A stretch of DNA of 64,000 nucleotides from assembly GCA_003602415.1 (NCBI GenBank), contig QQSK01000003.1, positions 29,610-93,609 of the forward strand, given 5' to 3'. Source of the DNA: Candidatus Poseidoniales archaeon (GTDB lineage: Archaea > Thermoplasmatota > Poseidoniia > Poseidoniales > Poseidoniaceae). The notes below the pieces were generated by a model, which saw only the letters and a program-made list of their open reading frames with translations, was not told the DNA's origin and ran no database searches. A program made the position numbers and the translations under genes. Shown piece after piece: positions 35,117-42,403 of the stretch. Position 1 is the stretch's first letter, and the number at the start of each line of letters is the position of its first letter.

Positions 35117-37564
35117 TTAATCCTCAGATAAGAAATCATTAACCAGATTATCTTGAAGTTTCTCCTCATCGATTGATTTTTCAGATGATGGTTTTTTCTT
35201 GCGCTTTACTGGTTTTCTTTTCTTCTTAGGAGTGGTTTCTACCTTTTCCTCTTCATCCTTGGATTTGGCCTCAACCTTCGCTTTTCTTTTCTTTACAGAA
35301 ACTTTAGGTTCATCATTTACCACTTCATTTGTTTCCTCAGTGCTAATTTGCGCTCTAACCTTTCGTGTTTTTACAGTTTGAGTTTCTTTAGCAACAACCT
35401 TCTTCTTGGAAACAGTTTTGACAGGTTCTGAATCTACAACCAGTCTCTTACGCTTAGTTTTCATTATAGGGCCGTCTTTATTCAAATTAGAAGACACAGT
35501 CCTTTTTTTGCTAACCAATGGTGCTTGGTCGACAGTAGAAGAATACATTTTCTTTTTTCCAGTGGTAGGTGGCTTACGACTGGTTGGAGGAGTACGTTTC
35601 TTGGCTGGAGCCTCTTCATAATCAACATCACTACTCAATTCGGAATCCAATTCTTCGTCTTCATCCTCATAATCAGGATCTTCTTCATCATCGTGTTCAT
35701 CATCAAGGTCAATGTCGATTTTATTTTCTCTACGTATCCACAGTGTGGCCAGACCTACAAGAATTCCAAAATATACAATAAATGCTAGAGGATGTAATGC
35801 TATATCGACTGCACTTTCTATCGTAGATGGCTCGCTTTCAGCATTCTTTTCTAATGTTACAACTATTCCATCTGTCATGTCTTTCCACCAGAGTGGAATA
35901 CTTTGCTCATCAATTCTTTCTCCACCTATTGTAACTGATACTGGATGAGATGGTGCAAGCCATCCAATAGAGCCATCTGTTGGTGTGGGCTGTTCGGATA
36001 TTGTCAAATTCAGAGGGAAAATCAATTCATTTTCAAACTCAAATGTGGTGATAATAGACATCGATATTTGAGTCGTAGAATCTCCTTGTTCTATCATTTT
36101 CATGCCATTATCCAGAGTACAAGAAACCTGGGCATTTCCTAATTCTCCCGAAGAAACAGAAACAGATTCTCTCCACTGTTGTATTACATCTCCGTGATCA
36201 ATATTTGCACACATTGCAGCCGCAAACAAATCAGCTTCATGACCACTTAGTACTTGGTCTGCAGCAATTGATATACGACTCAGGTTTCGAATATTACTGG
36301 AGTCTTCTGTAGGCAATGTAATACGATCTCGAATAACTAATTGTTCACCAATTGTAATCTCAATATTTCTGATTTTAGATAAATCTGGGTACCTGGAGCA
36401 TGGAGTTCCTTCAGGCGCATCACAACCAATGTCGTCATCCCATTCATCAATAATTCCGTCCCCATCATCGTCTGGATCTAAATTATCTGGAACTAAATCT
36501 CCGTCTAAATCCGATCCAGGTTCATTGAAACCTTCAGGTATTGATTGCCGTAAATATACCGCCAATTGTCCAGTGTCCCCTGCAACATACAACTTCTGTA
36601 ACCTGCTATATTCGTCCTCTATGAAGGCCAAATCCTCAACCTTATGGAAAAATGTAGTATTCTTGATTTCAGTTGATGTTTGATAATCGTATGTTCTTAA
36701 TCCGCGGAAATCATCGCTCTCTACTGAAACATGCATTCTAGTTCCTGATTGTGAAAGATAAATCTGTTTAGCCCCTGGAATTAACAATTCAAAATTCTTG
36801 ATTCCATCGATTGTTTCAGAAATCAATTTACCTCTCTCATCCAATAGTAAAATATCCATTCCATCTGGAGTAAACTCACAATCGACTAATCCGTGATTCA
36901 AATCTAAATAATTTTGATTTACTCCGTTGGAGTTCCACAACCCATACCTTCCAGATTCATCACCAGTTACGATATTGTCTCCATTCGGACGATAATCTAT
37001 GCAAGTAACATCGAAGTTGTGAACACTGTGCAATGTGTCTTTGACTGATAAATCCGCCAACCGATAGAGTTCTACATCCCCTTCTGGTCCAGGTGCAGCG
37101 ATCACATCGCCATCAGGGTTCCAAGCCAATGCTCTTGCTTTGTCATCAGCCAAAGCACTTCTTTCCAAAATTTCCATGGTTGCAATTTCAATCAATTTAA
37201 TTGACTCTTTAATTTGTACAGTTGAACCTTTGTTAATGGCAAGATAGTTTCCATCAGGAGAGAATTCAATCGCAGCAACTCTATCAACATTGAAAGAATG
37301 TATTTTATCTAATGTGGTTGAATTGAATAAGAAAATTTGGTCCCCATGAACTGAAGCAATAATAGTTTTATCTGGACTGATAGCGACTAAATCACCATCT
37401 TCAGAATCATGACTAGCCCATGTAGAATCAAGATATGTCAGACCTGTAGGTGCAGCGCCAACTACACCAATAGAACATACTAACATCGCCATTAATGCTA
37501 GAGTCAGTCTCGGTTGAACAGATGTCTCCACAATCAACGCAGGATGCGTCAATCTTGAAAGCAT
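35117..37564 (-). CDS. Surface beta-propeller protein with Asp-rich calcium repeat and lysine-rich cytoplasmic tail
   Basis: This 815-residue protein has an N-terminal signal-like helix (about 18-38). A WD40/quinoprotein-like beta-propeller follows at about 45-340, with repeats of the Phe-Ser-Pro-Asp-Gly and Trp-Asn-Pro-Asp-Gly type. A thrombospondin type 3-like Asp-rich calcium segment comes next (Asp-Pro-Asp-Asp-Asp-Gly-Asp-Gly), then an external beta domain and one membrane helix near residue 600. The final 190 residues or so are first acidic and then strongly lysine-rich. The outside is probably a calcium-stabilised binding platform. The basic tail may contact nucleic acid or the membrane; that is a guess. 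It splits mqnA from mqnD and runs antiparallel to both. Confidence 0.78.
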   Translation of the reverse strand: MLSRLTHPALIVETSVQPRLTLALMAMLVCSIGVVGAAPTGLTYLDSTWASHDSEDGDLVAISPDKTIIASVHGDQIFLFNSTTLDKIHSFNVDRVAAIEFSPDGNYLAINKGSTVQIKESIKLIEIATMEILERSALADDKARALAWNPDGDVIAAPGPEGDVELYRLADLSVKDTLHSVHNFDVTCIDYRPNGDNIVTGDESGRYGLWNSNGVNQNYLDLNHGLVDCEFTPDGMDILLLDERGKLISETIDGIKNFELLIPGAKQIYLSQSGTRMHVSVESDDFRGLRTYDYQTSTEIKNTTFFHKVEDLAFIEDEYSRLQKLYVAGDTGQLAVYLRQSIPEGFNEPGSDLDGDLVPDNLDPDDDGDGIIDEWDDDIGCDAPEGTPCSRYPDLSKIRNIEITIGEQLVIRDRITLPTEDSSNIRNLSRISIAADQVLSGHEADLFAAAMCANIDHGDVIQQWRESVSVSSGELGNAQVSCTLDNGMKMIEQGDSTTQISMSIITTFEFENELIFPLNLTISEQPTPTDGSIGWLAPSHPVSVTIGGERIDEQSIPLWWKDMTDGIVVTLEKNAESEPSTIESAVDIALHPLAFIVYFGILVGLATLWIRRENKIDIDLDDEHDDEEDPDYEDEDEELDSELSSDVDYEEAPAKKRTPPTSRKPPTTGKKKMYSSTVDQAPLVSKKRTVSSNLNKDGPIMKTKRKRLVVDSEPVKTVSKKKVVAKETQTVKTRKVRAQISTEETNEVVNDEPKVSVKKRKAKVEAKSKDEEEKVETTPKKKRKPVKRKKKPSSEKSIDEEKLQDNLVNDFLSED

Positions 37565-37660
37565 AGCGGAAGATATGCACCAATTTCGATGATTTTTGCT
37601 ATGTTATCATTCTCGAGGTTTGATACCACTATTCAAAAACCCCATTCTTCTGGATGTAAC

Positions 37661-38320
37661 ATGGACGGTATTGTATCGGATTCGGATACAATTACGTTGA
37701 ATGTCGATGGAATGACATGTACTTCTTGTGAAGATAATGTTAGAGGTGCCCTAATGGCAGTTTCAGGAGTTATATCAGCTGATGTATCTCACACTTCATC
37801 TACTGCAGTTATCAACTCACAGGGAGTTGAACGCAATGCTCTTTCAACCGCTGTCCGTATTGTGGGTTACACTGTTGATGGTATGGGACTTGAATTCAAT
37901 TGGAAGGATGTTTCTGTTTGGAAAACTTCTGCCTACAATACAATGTGGTGTCTGATTGGATGCTCGATCGGAGATTTTGGTACAATTGCGGCTTTCCAAT
38001 TTATTTTCACTGATTCAGGATGGTCTACGATGAGTATCATGCTCTTGGCCATGCTGAATGGGCTACTTACATCCATAGCATTGGAAACACTAATTTTGGC
38101 CAAACAAATTGGGCTCAGTGAAGGTTTCAAAGTCGCTATTGGCATGTCATTAATTTCCATGATTTCCATGGAGTCAGCAATGAATATTGTCGATTATCTA
38201 CTAACGGGCGGAGCCATGTTAACATGGTGGGTAATGCCAATTATGTTATTGGCTGGATTCATAACTCCATGGCCTTACAATTATTGGAGATTGAAAAAAT
38301 ATGGCAAAGCATGCCACTGA
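37661..38320 (+). CDS. Heavy-metal-associated (HMA) domain fused to DUF4396 membrane domain
   Basis: The first 75 residues or so form an HMA metal-binding domain with Gly-Met-Thr-Cys-Thr-Ser-Cys (Cys20, Cys23). The rest is a four-helix membrane domain matching DUF4396, with Cys-Leu-Ile-Gly-Cys-Ser-Ile-Gly-Asp and several Met-rich helices (Met-Ser-Leu-Ile-Ser-Met-Ile-Ser-Met-Glu). Binding and membrane transfer of copper or another soft metal is likely. An in-frame ATG at 37589 would add 24 residues that resemble no targeting signal; I chose 37661, where the HMA domain naturally begins. mqnD starts 10 bases after the stop, so the pair is probably co-transcribed. Confidence 0.75.
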   Translation: MDGIVSDSDTITLNVDGMTCTSCEDNVRGALMAVSGVISADVSHTSSTAVINSQGVERNALSTAVRIVGYTVDGMGLEFNWKDVSVWKTSAYNTMWCLIGCSIGDFGTIAAFQFIFTDSGWSTMSIMLLAMLNGLLTSIALETLILAKQIGLSEGFKVAIGMSLISMISMESAMNIVDYLLTGGAMLTWWVMPIMLLAGFITPWPYNYWRLKKYGKACH

Positions 38321-38330
38321 GGTTGATATT

Positions 38331-39218
38331 ATGTCTACAATTTTACCGAAAGATGAAAATGGAAATTTGATTGTTAGGATTGGTCATTCCCCTGACCCAG
38401 ACGACGCTTTCATGTTTCATGCTATGACGACTAATGCATTTCCAACTCCGGGCTACAATTTCGTTCACGAATTACAGGATATTGAAACTCTAAACCATCG
38501 TGCTATGAATAAGGAATTGGAAGTATCCGCAGTTAGTATCCATGCTTATCCAGACATAGCAGGTGATTACGCTTTGATGAATTGCGGAGCATCGATGGGG
38601 GAAGGCTACGGTCCTATGATTGTAACCAAAAAAGGGGTGTCGTTGGAAGAGGCTCAGAGTAACCCAATTGCGGTACCTGGTCTGAAAACTAGTGCATACA
38701 TGGGCATTAAATTGTGCTGGGGCGATTTGAATTACCAAGTTGTAGCATTCGACGAAATCATTCCGCGCATTCTCGATGGCACATTCACATCTGGCCTAAT
38801 TATTCACGAAGGACAGCTAACTTATACTGAACACGATTTGCAAGTATTGGTAGATTTGGGTATATGGTGGAATGAAAAAACAGGAGGTTTACCGATGCCT
38901 CTTGGTGGTAATGTCGTTCGCAGAGATCTTGGTCAAAAGATTATGGAGGATGTTACTATGTACACGAAAATGAGCATTGAGCATTCAATTGCAAATCCAG
39001 ACATCGCTTTAGAGTTTGCAAAAAAATGGGGCAGAGGAATTGATGACGATACAAATCGTGAGTTTGTAACGATGTATGTTAACGACAGAACAATCGATTA
39101 CAAACCCGAAGGCAGAAAATCAATTCGAAAGTTTTTGAAAGAAGGCCAAGAAATAGGATTAATCGACTCTAGTTTTGATGTTAATAGCATAGGATTTATT
39201 GGTGCAAAAGAGGAGTGA
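38331..39218 (+). CDS. mqnD: 1,4-dihydroxy-6-naphthoate synthase MqnD
   Basis: MqnD converts cyclic dehypoxanthinylfutalosine to 1,4-dihydroxy-6-naphthoate, the last dedicated ring-forming step of the futalosine route. The 295-residue binding-protein-fold enzyme shows His-Ser-Pro-Asp-Pro-Asp-Asp-Ala-Phe-Met-Phe near the start. It also has Val-Ser-Ile-His-Ala-Tyr-Pro and Gly-Gly-Leu-Pro-Met-Pro-Leu-Gly-Gly-Asn, all family hallmarks. GAGGT eight bases before 38331 decides this start over the in-frame ATG at 38301. The gene lies 4 kb from mqnE-mqnA on the same strand. MqnB and MqnC are not in the window. Confidence 0.9.
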   Translation: MSTILPKDENGNLIVRIGHSPDPDDAFMFHAMTTNAFPTPGYNFVHELQDIETLNHRAMNKELEVSAVSIHAYPDIAGDYALMNCGASMGEGYGPMIVTKKGVSLEEAQSNPIAVPGLKTSAYMGIKLCWGDLNYQVVAFDEIIPRILDGTFTSGLIIHEGQLTYTEHDLQVLVDLGIWWNEKTGGLPMPLGGNVVRRDLGQKIMEDVTMYTKMSIEHSIANPDIALEFAKKWGRGIDDDTNREFVTMYVNDRTIDYKPEGRKSIRKFLKEGQEIGLIDSSFDVNSIGFIGAKEE

Positions 39219-39222
39219 TTCG

Positions 39223-39705
39223 ATGAGTGTTGCAGATCGTGTTCCTGGTGTTTCCGAATACGGTTCTGTAGACCCAGCGCCTCCCTCAAAAATTACTGAT
39301 GTAAATGAATTGAGAGATATTTTACTTGATGAAAGTGCAAAAATGTTCCTTCGTATGAGATCAGTATTTTCATTGAGGAATAATAGAGGTGAAATGGCAG
39401 TACAAGCTCTATGTGATGGTTTTGATGCAAACAGCGCACTGTTGAGGCATGAATTAGCATACGTTTTAGGCCAAATGCAAGATAAATTAGCAGTACCGAC
39501 ACTTATCGACGTATTGTCCAATCCAGACGAGCATGTAATGGTACGCCATGAAGCTGCTGAGGCTTTAGGTGCAATCGGGGACAGAAGAGCCAAACCTGTG
39601 CTTGAAAAATTCCTCAATGATGATTTGCCTGAAGTTTCAGAATCTTGCGAGGTAGCTTTGGACCTGCTGGCATTGTGCGATGATGAACAAGAAATCTCTT
39701 GGTGA
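39223..39705 (+). CDS. Half-length deoxyhypusine hydroxylase-like HEAT-repeat protein
   Basis: Full deoxyhypusine hydroxylase (DOHH) is about 300 residues in two HEAT-repeat lobes and completes hypusine on initiation factor 5A with a di-iron centre. This 160-residue protein matches only the C-terminal lobe. It has the inter-lobe Ser-Val-Asp-Pro-Ala-Pro-Pro segment, Leu-Leu-Asp-Glu-Ser, and Arg-His-Glu-Leu-Ala-Tyr-Val-Leu-Gly-Gln (His76-Glu77). Further on are Val-Arg-His-Glu-Ala-Ala-Glu-Ala-Leu-Gly (His109-Glu110) and Ser-Cys-Glu-Val-Ala-Leu-Asp. The two His-Glu pairs are 33 residues apart, as in known DOHH. AGGAG eight bases before the ATG fixes the start and leaves no room for an N-terminal lobe. 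A homodimer could rebuild the metal site. A generic HEAT-repeat protein is the alternative but fits the motifs poorly. Confidence 0.8.
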   Translation: MSVADRVPGVSEYGSVDPAPPSKITDVNELRDILLDESAKMFLRMRSVFSLRNNRGEMAVQALCDGFDANSALLRHELAYVLGQMQDKLAVPTLIDVLSNPDEHVMVRHEAAEALGAIGDRRAKPVLEKFLNDDLPEVSESCEVALDLLALCDDEQEISW

Positions 39706-39754
39706 TGCACCACATTCAAAGACTGAAACCTTTCACGCTAAAGTAGGGAGAGAC

Positions 39755-39958
39755 ATGCCACACGACCATATTGAATTGGCCCAGACGCCAAATGGTGAAT
39801 TGGGACCTAGGTGCAAATCTTGCGGCACACGCTTAACATTCGGCGAAGCAATGGTTGTAGACCGTGATTATTTCTGCTGGAAACACTATGTTGAGAAAAC
39901 TGGAGCAGATACCGCCACAGTCGAAATTCAAAGAGAAACTCGATTTTGGAAAGAGTGA
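39755..39958 (+). CDS. Small zinc-finger protein
   Basis: This 67-residue cytoplasmic protein has Cys-Lys-Ser-Cys-Gly followed by Phe-Cys-Trp-Lys-His-Tyr, a Cys4/Cys3His-like treble-clef or half-LIM arrangement that probably binds one zinc. I start at 39755, where GGGAG precedes the ATG; a longer frame opens at 39680 but overlaps the upstream gene. It sits between the half-DOHH gene and priS, all on the plus strand. The function is unknown, though nucleic-acid or protein binding is plausible for this fold. Confidence 0.6.
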   Translation: MPHDHIELAQTPNGELGPRCKSCGTRLTFGEAMVVDRDYFCWKHYVEKTGADTATVEIQRETRFWKE

Positions 39959-39991
39959 AGATTCAAAGGTCTCCACTTACCACCCTTGTTT

Positions 39992-40005
39992 GAGGTGGAA
40001 CTATT
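39992..40005 (+). promoter_or_regulatory. Ribosome-binding sequence and ATT initiator of priS
   Basis: GAGGTGG at 39992-39998 lies four bases before ATT at 40003. It is the only good Shine-Dalgarno sequence near the 5' end of priS. The TTG at 40060 has none, and no ATG or GTG is in frame upstream of that TTG. Confidence 0.5.
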
Positions 40006-41193
40006 TCAGGCTGGGCTCGCTTTGCACATCGTTTCACTCAGTATTATCGTACTGCAGACTTGTGGACCCCTCCTAGGCTGAAAACTAGAGAATGGATGTT
40101 CATTCCTTTTGGAGGTGGAATGCCGCTACGTCACAAGTCCTTTTCAGATATGGAAAGCGTACGTAGATTCCTATCAGAAAGGCCACAACATTCTTGCTTC
40201 TATTCCACGGCTTATTGGAAGAAACCGCATGAATTGAAAATGGCCGATAAGGATTGGTTGGGAGCTGATTTGATCTTTGATTTGGACGGCGACCATCTAC
40301 CTGGCGTTACGGACAAAGATTTCCCAGGTATGATCGAAGTTATACAGGAACAAGCATGGTCATTGTGGCATGATTTCTTGGAGCCCGATTTTGGATTTAA
40401 TGAGGAGCATTTACAAGTCACATTTTCCGGTCATAGAGGATTCCATTTACACTATAGAGACCCTAAGTTCTTCCATTTAGATTCTGAAGCTAGAAGGGAA
40501 TTGGTTAGTCATATACGCGGTGAAGGGGTTGAAGTAAGCGATCTATTGGAAAGGGCTCGTCATCCTAATGCAACAGGTTGGGCAAAAAGGGTTGGAACTG
40601 GAATAAATTCGGTTGTTTCCAAATTGGACCAAATACACGAAGGAGATACAAAACTGCTCAATTCAATTACGGCTACACTTCAAGATATGATGGACCGAGA
40701 AGGGCTCAAGGGGTTACGTGGTAAATCTAGTGTTGAGAAATTAGCAGAATTAATGCAGGCAGAAAGTCGAAGAAAAAGGGTCATGGATGGCCGTTTAGCT
40801 GCATTGAATAATCACGCATTACTGTTTCAAAACCTTATTCGAGCGGATTCGAGCGTTGTCTTAGGTAGTGCTGGAGAAACCGACGAGGTTGTAACAATCG
40901 ACACAAGAAGGCAAATCAGGTGGCCAGGGTCACTACATGGTAAAAGTGGAATGAGAGTAACTGAATTTCCATTAAGTCGGTTAGATCCAGATGGAAAGGA
41001 TTCTTTTGATTGTTTAAGCGAAGGTATTGCCCTTTCACGAGAAAATTCAGTTAAGGTCGAAATGGTTGTTGATGATGCTATTGCTCGCTTCGATAATCGA
41101 GTCATAGATGCTTCATCGGGAGATATCATCGAAATCCATGAAGCAGGTGCAACCTTCCTGATTTTGAAAGGTTGGGCCCGTCTTATCGCTTAG
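40003..41193 (+). CDS. priS: DNA primase small (catalytic) subunit PriS, apparently starting at ATT
   Basis: PriS makes the primers for replication with PriL. The catalytic Asp-x-Asp is Asp93/Asp95 in Leu-Ile-Phe-Asp-Leu-Asp-Gly-Asp-His. Other family segments are Arg-Glu-Trp-Met-Phe-Ile-Pro-Phe, Phe-Ser-Gly-His-Arg-Gly-Phe-His and Trp-Pro-Gly-Ser-Leu-His-Gly-Lys. The first ATG, GTG or TTG in frame is a TTG at 40060, but conserved N-terminal sequence (Phe-x2-Tyr-Tyr-Arg) continues upstream of it. The frame is closed by a TGA at 39991. The only candidate initiator between them is ATT at 40003, with GAGGTGG just before it. I therefore annotate an ATT start (396 residues); TTG at 40060 (377 residues) is the fallback. 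Confidence 0.85.
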   Translation: MSGWARFAHRFTQYYRTADLWTPPRLKTREWMFIPFGGGMPLRHKSFSDMESVRRFLSERPQHSCFYSTAYWKKPHELKMADKDWLGADLIFDLDGDHLPGVTDKDFPGMIEVIQEQAWSLWHDFLEPDFGFNEEHLQVTFSGHRGFHLHYRDPKFFHLDSEARRELVSHIRGEGVEVSDLLERARHPNATGWAKRVGTGINSVVSKLDQIHEGDTKLLNSITATLQDMMDREGLKGLRGKSSVEKLAELMQAESRRKRVMDGRLAALNNHALLFQNLIRADSSVVLGSAGETDEVVTIDTRRQIRWPGSLHGKSGMRVTEFPLSRLDPDGKDSFDCLSEGIALSRENSVKVEMVVDDAIARFDNRVIDASSGDIIEIHEAGATFLILKGWARLIA

Positions 41194-41196
41194 TCA

Positions 41197-41220
41197 AGAA
41201 TCCATACTACGTATGGTTCT
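41197..41220 (+). terminator. Hairpin just after priS
   Basis: AGAA-T-CCATAC pairs with GTATGGTTCT around a TAC loop, giving ten pairs with one bulged T, starting three bases after the priS stop. No T run follows. It may protect the 3' end or slow transcription before the proline-rich gene. Confidence 0.4.
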
Positions 41221-41275
41221 AACAATGGCAACGTTCAAGGGTAGACTACTATCCACATGACATGAGGTGCACTAC

Positions 41276-42394
41276 GTGGGGCTGGGTAAGAAGAAGAAGC
41301 AAGGCGACAAATTACCCCCTCCTCCAGGTTTACCACCTATGCCTCCTGCGCCGGGAATGCCTCTTCCTCCGACACCTGGAATGACAATGCCTCCACCTCC
41401 TAATATGTCGGCACAAGCCCCTCCTGCTCCTAACATGGCAGCACCTGCCCCACCAGCAGCTGCATCACCAACAGCACCTCCTCCTACTCAAACCCCTGCA
41501 ACTGCAACTCCACCGGTCGCTCCACCTCCTAAACCTGCGATTGAAGCATTACCTCCAAGTCCTGCTCCAGAACCAGTCGTTGAAGTTGAAAAAGAGGACT
41601 CATATTCAGGTCTGTATGCCAAGAAGAGTGGTAAGCCTTTGAAACAAGTTTATGGACACATTGATAGAATCAGTCAAGGCGAAATCGGTAGTCTACTAGA
41701 CAGATATTCTGATCGTTTCGGTCATGAATTAGACCGTGACATCATCGTCATGCGAAAGGATGAGCGTGAAGATAAAATCACAGAAGTACGTGATTCCCCA
41801 ACCGTTCAACTACTCAATCAAGAAGATGAAGAAGAAGGTCACTTGGATGGTGAGACACTTGTTGAATTGAATTCCCAACTCAAGACAGTTGAGGATGAAT
41901 TAAGACGTTTGAAACCAGAGTATCAAGCTGCCAAGGATGAGGGCGACCGTGCGCTATTACGTGAATTAAGACCTTCTTTAGAATCCTTGATGTCAGAAAG
42001 AAAATTGATCAAAGCAATCATTGCTGGTGAAGCAGAATTAGACGAATTATTTGCTAATGATGACAATGAAGAATCTGAAGAAGACGAGGAATCATATGTT
42101 GCAGAGGTTGCAGAAGAGTCAGAAGACTTGTTTGTCGACTTCGTAGCAATAGTTGATTCACTATTGGGGTCCAATCTACCCGAGGACAAAATTTCCGAAT
42201 TTACAAAATCAGATGGATTTGCAATCTACCGCCAAGTTGGTTCAGATCCTGAAAATGCGGATGACGAAGAACGTACGGAATTCTTCTCAGTTGTTGATTC
42301 ATTGTTAGGCGGCATGCCTGATGATGCAGTCAAGGAATTCGTCGATTCTGCAGAATTCGAAACATACCGTGCAATCGGTGAAATGTATAGTTGA
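41276..42394 (+). CDS. Proline-rich acidic protein with coiled coil, unknown function
   Basis: The 372-residue product has a short basic start (Gly-Leu-Gly-Lys-Lys-Lys-Lys) and a Pro/Ala/Met-rich low-complexity region (about 12-105) built from Pro-Pro-Pro and Pro-Gly-Met units. A conserved-looking segment around Lys-Gln-Val-Tyr-Gly-His-Ile-Asp-Arg-Ile comes next, then a probable coiled coil (about 195-250). Two similar acidic repeats (Phe-x-Ser/Ala-Ile/Val-Val-Asp-Ser-Leu-Leu-Gly) close the chain. There is no membrane helix. A scaffold role is conceivable but unsupported. I start at the GTG at 41276, six bases after GAGGTG; a GTG at 41267 is the alternative. The next gene begins nine bases after the stop. 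Confidence 0.65.
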   Translation: MGLGKKKKQGDKLPPPPGLPPMPPAPGMPLPPTPGMTMPPPPNMSAQAPPAPNMAAPAPPAAASPTAPPPTQTPATATPPVAPPPKPAIEALPPSPAPEPVVEVEKEDSYSGLYAKKSGKPLKQVYGHIDRISQGEIGSLLDRYSDRFGHELDRDIIVMRKDEREDKITEVRDSPTVQLLNQEDEEEGHLDGETLVELNSQLKTVEDELRRLKPEYQAAKDEGDRALLRELRPSLESLMSERKLIKAIIAGEAELDELFANDDNEESEEDEESYVAEVAEESEDLFVDFVAIVDSLLGSNLPEDKISEFTKSDGFAIYRQVGSDPENADDEERTEFFSVVDSLLGGMPDDAVKEFVDSAEFETYRAIGEMYS

Positions 42395-42403
42395 AGTGAT
42401 AAT

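Noticed and set aside
39159..39719. Minus-strand 186-codon frame across the half-DOHH gene
   Set aside because: The plus strand encodes a recognisable DOHH lobe with a good ribosome-binding site. The minus frame is its shadow.
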